Assembly: GCA_021737275.1 (NCBI GenBank)
Contig: JAIPEE010000028.1
Location: 1 to 52,244, forward strand
DNA: 52,244 nt
DNA from: Desulfobacterales bacterium
Lineage (GTDB): Bacteria > Desulfobacterota > Desulfobacteria > Desulfobacterales > JAIPEE01
Direction: 5' to 3'
Shown piece after piece: positions 1-12,341 of this stretch. The translations under genes and the position numbers were made by a program. The notes under the pieces are model-generated. The model was not told where the DNA came from. It was given only the letters and a program-made list of their open reading frames with translations, and ran no database searches. Every line of letters starts with the position of its first letter. Position 1 is the first letter of the stretch.

Positions 1-120
1 ATGAATTTTAGAAAACTGATTAAGTGGCTGGAGGAGTTTTTTTATTTTTTAAATGTTTCGATAGTGTTTGGGTTAAAAATACCCCGGCTGCCTTCAGAAG
101 TGATGGCAACCGAGGAATAG
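1..120 (+). CDS. small ORF or 3' end of an upstream gene
   Basis: An open frame begins with ATG at the first base of the window and stops at 118-120, giving 39 residues. The peptide is rich in Phe, Leu and Trp at its N-terminal half and ends MATEE. Because the frame is open to the window edge, the ATG may be internal and this may be the C-terminus of a longer gene. I do not recognise a family. The hotdog gene begins 49 bases downstream on the same strand, so co-transcription is possible. Confidence 0.3.
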   Translation: MNFRKLIKWLEEFFYFLNVSIVFGLKIPRLPSEVMATEE

Positions 121-169
121 GTTTTTCAGAATCGACTAAACTATAGTATTAAATATAAAAGAGGTAATT

Positions 170-595
170 ATGAATATAAAAACATATATTTCACACCGTT
201 TAATAAAAAGTGAAGATCTTAACCATCACGGAACTCTATTTGCCGGTCGAAGCGCAGAATGGTTTGTCGAGTCTGCTTTTATTGCCGGATCAAGCTTGGT
301 TAATGCCAAAAATCTGGTTTGTGTTAAAATAAATGGAATGCATTTTAAAAAACCGGTTCAACTTGGGGATATTCTTTTTTATGAAAGTAAGATTGTCTTT
401 GCCGGCCGCACCAGCCTCGTTGCCCATGTTGCCGCTTCATTGCGGGATAATCCTGATGATACGCTTGTTGAAGGATTAATTTCATTTGTACATGTTGATC
501 ATCAAACAAAACCTGTTCCTCACAATATTACTATTGAAGCTGAAACAGCTGAAGATATTAAGCTGCAGAAACAAGCTGCCTTTTTAAAAAATTAA
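170..595 (+). CDS. acyl-CoA thioesterase-like hotdog-fold protein
   Basis: This 141-residue protein has the length and pattern of a single hotdog domain of the acyl-CoA hydrolase group. The N-terminal DLNHHGTLFAG (about residues 16-26) matches the family's catalytic helix region, where an Asp/Asn-His-x-G-x-x-F-G stretch precedes the central helix. Members hydrolyse acyl-CoA thioesters in the cytoplasm; the substrate here cannot be told from sequence. An AGAGG ribosome site lies about 7 bases before the ATG. The stop codon abuts that of convergent thyX with no gap, so no separate terminator fits between them. Confidence 0.75.
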   Translation: MNIKTYISHRLIKSEDLNHHGTLFAGRSAEWFVESAFIAGSSLVNAKNLVCVKINGMHFKKPVQLGDILFYESKIVFAGRTSLVAHVAASLRDNPDDTLVEGLISFVHVDHQTKPVPHNITIEAETAEDIKLQKQAAFLKN

Positions 596-1189
596 TTACT
601 CAAAAAGAACAGGAACAACCTTATTGAAACCTTTTTTGCAATCTATCATCAAATCCCTTATCTGGGGATGGGAAGCCTTGCTGCATCTTAATTTAAAAAT
701 ATGCATCCACTCCCGAAGATTGGCTGTCACAACTATTTCTGTTTTCAGACTATTGGGAAGAACTTCTCGGGCCTGTTCAGGGCGGCTGCCTGATTTTAAA
801 AGAGAAAGATAGGCTTGTTCAGAATCCTGAATTGATTTTTTAAACGTGTTTTGCTCATCCTTTGACCATTTCTCCCACCACACCGGTTTAATAAACTCCA
901 TATTTCCGTCATATCTGACATAACGGGTTGACTCCTGGGAGTATGAAGCCATGCGGTGCCTTACAAGTTCGTGAGTTACGCCCCTGTTTGTTATAAACCT
1001 GATAGAGGCAACAGCATGTTCTATAACAGACTCATGACCCTGTTTTTTTATCATGTTTGCAAATTTTTTAGATGAGCCTGAATTGATTTTATCTTCTGAT
1101 TTATAACAGGTTCTGCCTGCCATTTCTATAATTTCCAAAGCCTTGTTTGGTTTGTTTATCCATTTCCAGCTTTGTTTAATTATTTTCAT
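596..1189 (-). CDS. thyX: flavin-dependent thymidylate synthase
   Basis: ThyX converts dUMP to dTMP using FAD, NADPH and methylenetetrahydrofolate. The signature RHRxxSxxxxSxR is present as R77-H78-R79, S82, S87 and R89. The 197-residue length is a little short of the common 210-250 but covers the domain, including the C-terminal region with RDLM. An AGGAGAG ribosome site is 5 bases before the ATG. It is the last gene of the leftward dnaN-gyrB-thyX run, 26 bases after gyrB, so it is probably co-transcribed with replication genes. No thyA is seen in the window. Confidence 0.93.
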   Translation of the reverse strand: MKIIKQSWKWINKPNKALEIIEMAGRTCYKSEDKINSGSSKKFANMIKKQGHESVIEHAVASIRFITNRGVTHELVRHRMASYSQESTRYVRYDGNMEFIKPVWWEKWSKDEQNTFKKSIQDSEQAYLSLLKSGSRPEQAREVLPNSLKTEIVVTANLREWMHIFKLRCSKASHPQIRDLMIDCKKGFNKVVPVLFE

Positions 1190-1215
1190 CAGTCTCTCCT
1201 TTTAATATAATAAAA

Positions 1216-4760
<3,545 letters not shown>

Positions 4761-4847
4761 ATATTATTCCCTTTTTTTAATAAAAATTTTATAATAAATA
4801 CAAAATTTTAACCGAAATTTCAATCTAAAAATGGTTCCATCTGATGC

Positions 4848-5381
4848 TTATTTATATTCAATATTAATCCACTGTTTAATTTTATTTAAAATATTATTTT
4901 CCCATTTTTCCGAAAGACGTTCATTTAAAAACGCCATATAAACATCATCAATAAATTTAATAGCCTTATTGTATAAAAAATTTTTTTCTATTACTGAACC
5001 TTCAATATCTTTTTCTGATTCAATGGGTGCTGTTTCGGGTACTTTTAATCCCTCAAAACTGAAACTCTCCCCTTTTAGTGTGAACTGCCAGTTAAAATCT
5101 CCTGATTTATAAACCAGATTAATATCTTTTACATCAGCCCCTTTTTTAAGAGAGAGCATCCCCTCTTCAAGGCCGGCATCATCTCCTTTTATAACAATAG
5201 TTTCATTTTTATTATTGGAACTGTTTTCAAGGGTAATTTTATTTCCTATTTCAAGTGCCACCAGTTCCTTATCAATAGATTGAAGTTTTTTCTGATCATT
5301 TTCTATAATAAACCAAAGCCAGGTTAAAAATTCATATCCTAAAAATTTATATTTATTATAAGATACTGAAACATCTAACAT
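4848..5381 (-). CDS. RdgC-like protein, C-terminal half (split gene)
   Basis: This 177-residue protein has no strong stand-alone motif. Its region KKGADVKDINLVYKSGDF and the following GLKVP resemble the second half of RdgC, a ring-shaped DNA-binding protein that restrains RecA. The preceding gene looks like the first half and lies only 3 bases upstream, so the two probably form one functional unit expressed as separate chains. The C-terminus is rich in aromatic and charged residues (EKWENNILNKIKQWI). The RdgC assignment rests on position plus weak similarity; it could instead be a lineage-specific partner. It belongs to the run leading into dnaN. Confidence 0.5.
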   Translation of the reverse strand: MLDVSVSYNKYKFLGYEFLTWLWFIIENDQKKLQSIDKELVALEIGNKITLENSSNNKNETIVIKGDDAGLEEGMLSLKKGADVKDINLVYKSGDFNWQFTLKGESFSFEGLKVPETAPIESEKDIEGSVIEKNFLYNKAIKFIDDVYMAFLNERLSEKWENNILNKIKQWINIEYK

Positions 5382-5384
5382 AAT

Positions 5385-5999
5385 TTACCCCGTCGCACCT
5401 GATGTGGAAATATTTTTTAATATATCTTTCTGTTTTTCTGAAAGATTAAATTCAAGATCAGCCATGGTATAAGGAAATAGTCTTATTAGTTTTAATTGAA
5501 ATGATTTAAAAAATAGAGATTCAAGTTCTTCATTAGCTGCTTTAAGATTAGAAAAAAATATAATTTTTTTATTTTCATAATCCCATATAATATCATAAAT
5601 GTTTGGCGTAGCAGGTATTTTAAGAGAAAGCCGGCTCACAACCCGTTCTTTTATCATTTTTTTTTCATTACGGGAAAGATTGTTTTTTTCGTTATCTTTT
5701 AGTTTTTTTACAACTTCTGCCGTATAAAATTTTTTTACAACTTTTACGGGTATATTTTTTTTATCTATTCTTAATGAAAAAACAAAGTACGTATCAATAC
5801 TAAAAGAAGATTTGTTAAAATCAGGTATATATGGATTTTCAAAAGCTGTCCAACCTGCTGTTTTTTCTGTAATACTGCTATCTATATCTCTGATGGCATT
5901 TTTTTTAAGGCCGTTTGTAACAGCTTCCATAACATTTTTTTCAAATATACCATCAACTCTGTATCGAGTTATGGAGACACTTGAAGATAATATACCCAT
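5385..5999 (-). CDS. RdgC-like recombination-associated protein, N-terminal half
   Basis: This 204-residue protein begins MGILSSSVSITRYRV and continues with WTAFENPYIPDF and YFVFSLRIDKK, a pattern recalled from short RdgC-like proteins of deltaproteobacteria. Classical RdgC has about 300 residues and binds DNA as a ring that limits RecA access. Here the chain ends after the region equivalent to the first half, and the next gene, 3 bases away, supplies a candidate second half. It is the first gene of the leftward dnaN-gyrB run and its promoter must lie in the AT-rich gap. A role in recombination or replication-fork maintenance is inferred from family and position. Confidence 0.6.
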   Translation of the reverse strand: MGILSSSVSITRYRVDGIFEKNVMEAVTNGLKKNAIRDIDSSITEKTAGWTAFENPYIPDFNKSSFSIDTYFVFSLRIDKKNIPVKVVKKFYTAEVVKKLKDNEKNNLSRNEKKMIKERVVSRLSLKIPATPNIYDIIWDYENKKIIFFSNLKAANEELESLFFKSFQLKLIRLFPYTMADLEFNLSEKQKDILKNISTSGATG

Positions 6000-6290
6000 A
6001 TTTTAAAAACCTTTATTAAAGAGATTTGTTTAAATATATATATTTATATATTTAAAAACTTATAATTATAAAGACTGTTCATATTGTTAATAACTTTTTA
6101 ATTTACTAAATTTATTTAAAAAAAATAAAAAATAAACTTTCTAAAAACAAACAAAATAGTGTAAAATAAAAAAAAGGTTTTAATCAGATATATAATAGTT
6201 GTTCATAATCTAATATTTTTTAACAAATTAATTTAATATAAAAACATATTTATTAACAAATTATAAACAATAGTTTAATATCAAATATTT
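6000..6290. other. AT-rich divergent region with DnaA-box-like repeats; candidate origin or regulatory region
   Basis: This gap separates the leftward rdgC-like/dnaN/gyrB run from the rightward helicase and is extremely AT-rich, with long A and T tracts. It holds four copies of TTATNAACA: reverse-strand at 6085-6093 and 6200-6208, forward-strand at 6250-6258 and 6261-6269. The DnaA-box consensus is TTATNCACA, so each copy differs at one defined position. Divergent transcription away from an AT-rich segment next to dnaN and gyrB is the usual layout at oriC. No dnaA gene is present. It must at least carry promoters for both flanking units. Confidence 0.4.
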
Positions 6291-9200
6291 ATGAAATATA
6301 TTGCAGATTTACATATTCATTCCAAATATTCTATTGCAACATCAAAAAACCTTGATTTTGAAAACCTTTATATAGCCGCTCAATTAAAAGGAATTACGGT
6401 TATAGGAACAGGTGACTTTACCCATCCTGAATGGTTTTCTGAAATCAAAGAGAAACTTATACCTGCTGAACCGGGCCTTTTCAAGTTAAAACCTGAAATT
6501 GGAAAAATATGTGATAAAAAAGTTCCTTTATCATGCAGGGGACATGTAAGGTTTATATTAGTTTCAGAAATAAGCAATATTTATAAAAAAAATGGTAAAA
6601 CAAGAAAAAACCATAATCTTGTTTTTATGCCGAACATCGAAAAAGCAGAACAATTTAATTATAAACTGGATAAAATAGGAAATATTAAATCAGACGGTAG
6701 ACCTATTTTAGGATTAGATACAAGAAATCTTCTTGAAATTGCCATTGAAACAACCGAACAAAGCTTTCTTATACCAGCGCATATATGGACGCCATGGTTT
6801 TCTCTTCTGGGTTCAAAGTCAGGGTTTAATTCAATAAAAGAGTGTTTTGAAGATCTTTCAGAATATATATTTGCTGTAGAAACAGGGCTTTCTTCAGATC
6901 CGGCTATGAATTGGCGGGTTTCAGAACTTGATAATATAACGCTTATTTCAAATTCAGATGCACACTCTCCATTAAAATTGGGAAGAGAAGCGAATATATT
7001 AAATACGGAATTATCTTATTCAGCCATAAAGGCAGCTATAAAAAGCGGCAATAAAGAAAATTTTTTAGGAACCTTTGAATTTTTTCCTGAAGAAGGAAAA
7101 TATCATTTCGATGGTCATAGAAAATGTAATATTAGATTTGATCCAAAAGAATCTATAAAAAATAATGGTATGTGCCCTGTGTGTGGAAATCCATTAACAC
7201 TCGGTGTTTTATACAGGGTAGAAGAGTTGGCAGACAGGCCTGAATTTTTAAAGCCGGAAAAATGTCATCCTTATTACAGTATAGTTCCCCTCACAGACAT
7301 ATTATCTGAAATTTTAAAAGTGGGACCCAAATCTAAACAAGTGCTTGAAGCTTATTTTAAAGCTATTAAAAAAATTGGATCTGAATTTGATATTTTACAC
7401 ACATTTGAAAAGGACAAAATTAACAAAACAGATATTCCGTTGCTTGGTGAAGCTATAGACCGTATACGAAAAAAAAAAATAACCCTTATTCCCGGGTATG
7501 ATGGTGAATTTGGATCAATAAAAATCTTTTCACCGGAAGAGAGAAATAAACTGGCCGGACAGAAAACAATTTTTTCAATACCGGAAAAAAAAGAGAAAAC
7601 AATATTAAAAAAGCCCTTTGAAAAAAAACATTTGAATAATAAAGAAGATGAAAAAAAATTAAATAATGAAGCGGATGTTAAGCCGGTTAATATTTTTAAT
7701 GATCAGCAGAAAAAGGCGATACAAAATAATTTTAAATCATTATTAATAAAAGCAGGGCCTGGCACCGGTAAAACATTTACCATTATCCAAAAAATAGCTC
7801 ATCTGATAAAAGAAAAAAATATTGCGCCTAAATATATATTGGCGGTCACATTTACAAATAAGGCGGCTCATGAAATAAACCAGAGATTATCCACTATTTT
7901 AAATAGAAAAAGCTTGCCAGTGGTAGGCACATTTCACTCTTTTTGTTTTAATATTTTAAAAACCAGTGATAGATATCCAGGAAATTCAATTATTATCTGC
8001 GATGATGAAAGAAAAACCCTAATAAAAGATTCTATTTTAGATATTTCCGGGAACAGAAAAAATATAAATGTATCAATTGCAATGAATTATATTATTTCAG
8101 CTAAACAGAAACTGTTGTCACCGGATGAAATATATAAAATATGTGACCCCGATCATGCTTCAGAGATGAAAGCAATCTATAATAATTATCAGCAACTTTT
8201 ATTAAATTATAAATATTTTGATTATGAAGATTTAATATTCAACGTCATCAAAATATTTGAAGAAGATAATGATTTATTAAAAAACTGCCAAAACAGATTT
8301 AAATATATTTTTGTAGATGAATATCAGGATATTAATAAAGGCCAATATAAACTTATTAATTTATTGGTTCAGAACAGTCGACCCCGGATAAATATTTGTG
8401 TGATAGGGGATAAGGATCAATCCATATATGGATTCAGGGGATCAGATTTAAAGTATTTTAATAGATTTACTGAAGATTTTGAAAATTCCGAAATTATAAT
8501 ACTGGAAAAAAATTATCGATCCACAGAAACAATTCTGGAAGCTTCTTATCAGGTTATAAAGCATCAATATAAAGATGATAGCCAAATCCGTGTTTATTCA
8601 GACATTGACGGGCATAGAACCATCAATGTTCTGGAACTGCCCAACCATCGTAAGGAAGCCCTCACTGTTGGAAATACAATCGAACAGATGGTTGGCGGAA
8701 CAGGGTTTCATGATCTGGATAAAGGTAGGATAAAAGAAAGAAAATATTGTAATTACAGGACTTTTTCTGATTTTGCTGTGTTGAGCAGAACCCGAAAACA
8801 GTTAAGAATTATTGAAAAGGTTCTTATAAGCAAAGGAATTCCCTGCCAGACAGTTATGAGGGAAAAAATATTTGAAAAAAAATATGTAGGAGAGTTGCTG
8901 TCTCTTCTAAAAATAACAGAGAATAAAGGTTGTTTTACGGACTTTGAAAAAATTTTAAAGCTTTTTCAAACAGGAATAGGGAAAAAATCATCCGATAAGT
9001 TTAAGCTATGGCTTTATAATAAAGCGTTTACTTTAAATGAAGCCTTTATTAAGGCCTGCACATTTCCTGTTCCGGGCATAAGGGGAGATATTCAGAATAA
9101 ATTAACCGACTTTATTGAAAATATTGATATTTTAAAAAAGAAGACAACAGGCAAAGCCGTAAGTAATAAGTTGAAAATTATTATTGAAAACACACCCATA

Positions 9201-9677
9201 CGATCGGCAATGGAAAGAGACGATATACTGAAAGATATAATAGACAACATGGTTTCCTTTGCCGAAGCCTTTAACCATGAAATCGGTGATTTTTTATCGG
9301 CTGTGGCAATGCAGACAGATATTGACAGCTATGAATATGAGGCTGAAAAAGTAACCCTGATGACCATGCATGCTTCAAAAGGTTTAGAATTTCCAGTAGT
9401 TTTCATATGCGGATGTGAGGAGGGGTATATTCCATATAAAAGAGCTGATGAAGAAGGATTAATAGATGAAGAAAGGCGGCTTTTTTATGTCGCCATGACC
9501 AGGGCAAAAGAACGACTTTATATATCTTATGCCAGAAAAAGAATAATTTATGGAGAAGATGTGCCTAGAAGAATATCGCCATTTTTAATGGATATTGAAA
9601 AAAAATTAAAATATCATGAAACCCCGGTTAAGGGAGCAAAAGATGAGCCGGCGCACAAGCAATTAGAATTGTTTTGA
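6291..9677 (+). CDS. PHP-domain / UvrD-type superfamily 1 helicase fusion
   Basis: This 1128-residue protein joins a PHP phosphoesterase-like domain to a UvrD/Rep/PcrA helicase. Residues 1 to about 250 carry PHP metal-ligand motifs (DLHIHS at 6-11, NSDAHSPLKLG near 222). A CPVCGN zinc-knuckle-like segment follows near 295. The helicase shows a Q motif (FNDQQKKAI, about 470), Walker A AGPGTGKT (488-495), FVDEYQD (about 674), GDKDQSIYGFRG, EKNYRST, TMHASKGLEF and EERRLFYVAMTRAKERL. It probably unwinds DNA in repair while the PHP domain processes ends or phosphates. The C-terminal QLELF resembles a beta-clamp-binding peptide (QLxLF), fitting proximity to dnaN. Hairpin 9719-9752 ends the transcript. 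Confidence 0.9.
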   Translation: MKYIADLHIHSKYSIATSKNLDFENLYIAAQLKGITVIGTGDFTHPEWFSEIKEKLIPAEPGLFKLKPEIGKICDKKVPLSCRGHVRFILVSEISNIYKKNGKTRKNHNLVFMPNIEKAEQFNYKLDKIGNIKSDGRPILGLDTRNLLEIAIETTEQSFLIPAHIWTPWFSLLGSKSGFNSIKECFEDLSEYIFAVETGLSSDPAMNWRVSELDNITLISNSDAHSPLKLGREANILNTELSYSAIKAAIKSGNKENFLGTFEFFPEEGKYHFDGHRKCNIRFDPKESIKNNGMCPVCGNPLTLGVLYRVEELADRPEFLKPEKCHPYYSIVPLTDILSEILKVGPKSKQVLEAYFKAIKKIGSEFDILHTFEKDKINKTDIPLLGEAIDRIRKKKITLIPGYDGEFGSIKIFSPEERNKLAGQKTIFSIPEKKEKTILKKPFEKKHLNNKEDEKKLNNEADVKPVNIFNDQQKKAIQNNFKSLLIKAGPGTGKTFTIIQKIAHLIKEKNIAPKYILAVTFTNKAAHEINQRLSTILNRKSLPVVGTFHSFCFNILKTSDRYPGNSIIICDDERKTLIKDSILDISGNRKNINVSIAMNYIISAKQKLLSPDEIYKICDPDHASEMKAIYNNYQQLLLNYKYFDYEDLIFNVIKIFEEDNDLLKNCQNRFKYIFVDEYQDINKGQYKLINLLVQNSRPRINICVIGDKDQSIYGFRGSDLKYFNRFTEDFENSEIIILEKNYRSTETILEASYQVIKHQYKDDSQIRVYSDIDGHRTINVLELPNHRKEALTVGNTIEQMVGGTGFHDLDKGRIKERKYCNYRTFSDFAVLSRTRKQLRIIEKVLISKGIPCQTVMREKIFEKKYVGELLSLLKITENKGCFTDFEKILKLFQTGIGKKSSDKFKLWLYNKAFTLNEAFIKACTFPVPGIRGDIQNKLTDFIENIDILKKKTTGKAVSNKLKIIIENTPIRSAMERDDILKDIIDNMVSFAEAFNHEIGDFLSAVAMQTDIDSYEYEAEKVTLMTMHASKGLEFPVVFICGCEEGYIPYKRADEEGLIDEERRLFYVAMTRAKERLYISYARKRIIYGEDVPRRISPFLMDIEKKLKYHETPVKGAKDEPAHKQLELF

Positions 9678-9718
9678 TAAAAAAATATAAACAAAAAGGG
9701 CTCTTTCCATCACAGTTT

Positions 9719-9763
9719 AATCCCGACCGGACAACGATGTTTAGTTGGGATTTTTAATTTTTT
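9719..9763 (+). terminator. rho-independent terminator after the helicase
   Basis: AATCCCGAC at 9719-9727 pairs with GTTGGGATT at 9744-9752 (9 pairs, one G-U), followed by TTTAATTTTTT. The right arm overlaps the last codons of the convergent TPR lipoprotein gene. Confidence 0.75.
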
Positions 9764-10829
9764 CAATATAAACGGAATATCTCTTAAAATTATTACAGCC
9801 ATTTGGTGTTTTCAGGCCGCAACTTATTTCATAGTTTAAAAGCGCCTCTTTTTCTTTTCCCATCAACTCATATATATAGCCCTTATTATTATAAGCTATT
9901 CCAAAATCCGGATTGAGAGATAATGCTTTATCGGCATCTTTTATTGCTTCATCCAGCAGTCCTTTGTTGGCTTTAGCGCCGCTTCGGATTGTATAGGCCA
10001 GTTCATTATCCGGATTAAATTTTAAAGCCTCGGTTGTCTGATGAATAACAAGATCCCAGTTTTGTGTAAAAAAACTTTCCTTACCCTGTTCAACAATGGC
10101 CCTGGGAATCAGTTCATTATAAAATCCGCTAGCAAAAACATAGTTATCGCAGGCCACATTAAATCCAAGTCCGCATGCTTTTTTAAAATCCGCTATGGCA
10201 AGCTTGCTTTCACCCATTTTATAATATGTTAGCCCCCTGTTGTTATAAGCCCGAACACTATCTGGTGAAAGTTTTAATGCCTGGTTGCAATCTGAAATGG
10301 CTTCACTAAAAAAGCCTTTTTCAGCATAAGCCCAGGCCCGATTTATATAGGAATTGGGGAAATATGGATCCTTAAGAATAGCAACAGATGTCGCGCGAAT
10401 TGTTTCGGCCCATTTTTCATCTTTCAGATTTTTATATCCTATTTCCGACCATATTACGGATTCCGGATCAAAAATTTTGTGGTTTTTTCCAAAGACCACA
10501 TTATAATTGTTTCCCTGGTTTGATGATCCGATTCCAAAACCGTCCATCTCTTCATTAGATCTGAAATCAATTTCAATAATTTTATCGTAATCAGGGTTTG
10601 AAAGAATAATATAGCCAAAATATTCTGTACCGATTGTATAGATGTTTGTTTTGCCTTTCAGTCGGGAACCGTCTTTAAATTCTACCCAGGCTTTTTTTGA
10701 AACGGGGCTCACTTTCCCAAAATATTTGTCGCCGGAAGCACGATCTATAATTGTCATATCACACGCACAGCCGGAAAATAATAATATTAATGAAAAAAAC
10801 AACAATAGTTTTTTTAGAAAGGGAATCAT
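9741..10829 (-). CDS. TPR-repeat lipoprotein
   Basis: The N-terminus is a lipoprotein signal: basic MIPFLKK, a Leu/Phe-rich core, then LFSGC with C21 as the probable lipidated residue. About 100 residues without a recognised fold follow. Two groups of tetratricopeptide repeats come next (roughly 125-215 and 245-345), with typical A-Y-N-N-R-G and A-I-D-K-A-L-x-L-x-P spacing, e.g. SDCNQALKLSPDSVRAYNNR. TPRs mediate protein contacts, so an envelope scaffold role is likely; the partner is unknown. The gene is a single leftward unit converging on the helicase. Confidence 0.8.
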   Translation of the reverse strand: MIPFLKKLLLFFSLILLFSGCACDMTIIDRASGDKYFGKVSPVSKKAWVEFKDGSRLKGKTNIYTIGTEYFGYIILSNPDYDKIIEIDFRSNEEMDGFGIGSSNQGNNYNVVFGKNHKIFDPESVIWSEIGYKNLKDEKWAETIRATSVAILKDPYFPNSYINRAWAYAEKGFFSEAISDCNQALKLSPDSVRAYNNRGLTYYKMGESKLAIADFKKACGLGFNVACDNYVFASGFYNELIPRAIVEQGKESFFTQNWDLVIHQTTEALKFNPDNELAYTIRSGAKANKGLLDEAIKDADKALSLNPDFGIAYNNKGYIYELMGKEKEALLNYEISCGLKTPNGCNNFKRYSVYIEKIKNPN

Positions 10830-11221
10830 TTTTTCACCATATTTATTTTAGTAAAGGAAAAGTCCATATCTAAACCATTTAAAAATATTATTAATATCAG
10901 TAATAATCAAACTTATCAAATATTTAAATTATTAACGAGATAAAGAGTTTGAGATTTATTAACTTGACACACTGTGTACTTTCGGGCATATTTATTGAAC
11001 ATTGCAATATCTCATCCAGTTTAACTAAAGTTGAAAAGTTCAGGCAATACAGTGTTATTTTAAAAAATCGCCACAGAATAAGTATTTAATTTTAAGCCGT
11101 TTGCTACGACGATTTTTTTTAACGGCAACAATAAAAACCATCGCAAAAGTATATATTTCTTATTCCGACAAGGGGTCGGATAAAAAGAAAAAAAACCCAT
11201 AAAAACATGAGGAGGCGTTGT
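10830..11221 (+). promoter_or_regulatory. intergenic region with candidate promoter for the potDBCA operon
   Basis: This 392-base gap between divergent genes contains no convincing gene. A sigma-70-like pair stands out: TTGACA at 10964-10969 and CATATT at 10987-10992, spaced 17 bases. Downstream, TCCGAC (11164-11169) and GTCGGA (11175-11180) can form a small leader hairpin. AGGAGG at 11209-11214 is the ribosome site that decides the potD start. The TPR gene promoter must lie in the left part but I see no clear hexamers. Confidence 0.5.
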
Positions 11222-12301
11222 ATGAAAAATTTTTTAGGATCATCCATTTCCAGGCGTAAGTTCTTAAAAGGTGCCGCCGCCTTTAGTGTAGGTGTAACAT
11301 TTGCGCCGGGCATGGTGTGGGGAGCTGAAGAAAAAAAGCTTAATGTTTACAACTGGGATACTTATATCGGTGAGGATACTATTTATAATTTTTCAAAAGA
11401 GTTCGGTATGAAGGTCCAATATGATCTTTATGCCAACAATGAAGAGCTTTTTTCAAAACTGAAAGAGGGTAATCCGGGATTCGACCTTATTTTCCCTAGT
11501 GATTATCTGGTGGAAACCATGATCAAGCTAGACAAACTGGTTCCGCTTGATCACAGTAAAATTCCAAACAAGAAACATATTGATCCGGATCCCAACTTTT
11601 CAGACCCGACATTTGACCCCGGCTTAAAATATCATATGCCCTATATGTGGGGAACAATGGGCATCGGCTATCGTAAATCCAAATTTAAAACACCGCCGGA
11701 CAGTTGGAAAGTTCTGCTTGACAGCGATGAGTATAGTGGAAAAATTTCTCTTTTAGCTGATCAGCGTTCAACCATCGGTATTACTTTGAAATATCTGGGT
11801 TATTCAATGAACTCCGTAAATCCTAAAGAGATAGCTGAAGCCAGAGACCTGCTTATAAAACAGAAAAAACACATCAAATCTTTTGCTGAAGATAATGGGC
11901 AGGACCTTCTTCTTTCAGGAGAGTGTGATGCCGTAATGGAGTGGAGTGGCGATATTGTTCAGGTAATGAATGAAGATGATGATCTCGCTTATATTGTACC
12001 CAAAGAAGGTTCCAATGTCTGGCAGGATACCATGTGCATCCCCACAGGTGCACCGCACCCTGGAAATTCACATACCTTTATAAATTATATTCTGGATCCG
12101 AAGGTGAATGCTGAAATCACAAAATTTATTCAATTTGCAACACCAAACAAATCTGCAAAACAGTATCTTCCAAAAGAAGACCTGGAAAATCCGGCAATTT
12201 ATGCACCGCCGGAAGTTATTGCCAAGTCAGAAACGACAATGGATGTTGGAGACGATGCACGGCTTTATGATGAGGCATGGATTGCAATTCAGGCATCTTA
12301 A
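11222..12301 (+). CDS. potD: spermidine/putrescine ABC transporter substrate-binding protein
   Basis: This is the periplasmic polyamine-binding subunit of an ABC importer. The ATG at 11222 is chosen over the in-frame ATG at 11207 because an AGGAGG lies 7 bases before it and the other start sits upstream of that site. The protein opens with a perfect twin-arginine motif SRRKFLK followed by GAAAFSVGVTFAPG, so export by Tat is likely. Mature sequence starts near AEEKKLNVYNWDTYIG, the classic PotD/PotF beginning, and continues with DLIFPSDYLVE and YMWGTMGIGYRKSKF. Four genes potDBCA form an operon with short gaps. Putrescine versus spermidine preference is not decidable here. Confidence 0.9.
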   Translation: MKNFLGSSISRRKFLKGAAAFSVGVTFAPGMVWGAEEKKLNVYNWDTYIGEDTIYNFSKEFGMKVQYDLYANNEELFSKLKEGNPGFDLIFPSDYLVETMIKLDKLVPLDHSKIPNKKHIDPDPNFSDPTFDPGLKYHMPYMWGTMGIGYRKSKFKTPPDSWKVLLDSDEYSGKISLLADQRSTIGITLKYLGYSMNSVNPKEIAEARDLLIKQKKHIKSFAEDNGQDLLLSGECDAVMEWSGDIVQVMNEDDDLAYIVPKEGSNVWQDTMCIPTGAPHPGNSHTFINYILDPKVNAEITKFIQFATPNKSAKQYLPKEDLENPAIYAPPEVIAKSETTMDVGDDARLYDEAWIAIQAS

Positions 12302-12341
12302 CAAACGGTCTGACACATAAAAAGAAACGGAATAAACGATT

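Noticed and set aside
6000-6290. CRISPR array or phage attachment site in the AT-rich gap
   Set aside because: The repeats are 9 bases, irregularly spaced and in both orientations; no integrase or cas genes are nearby.
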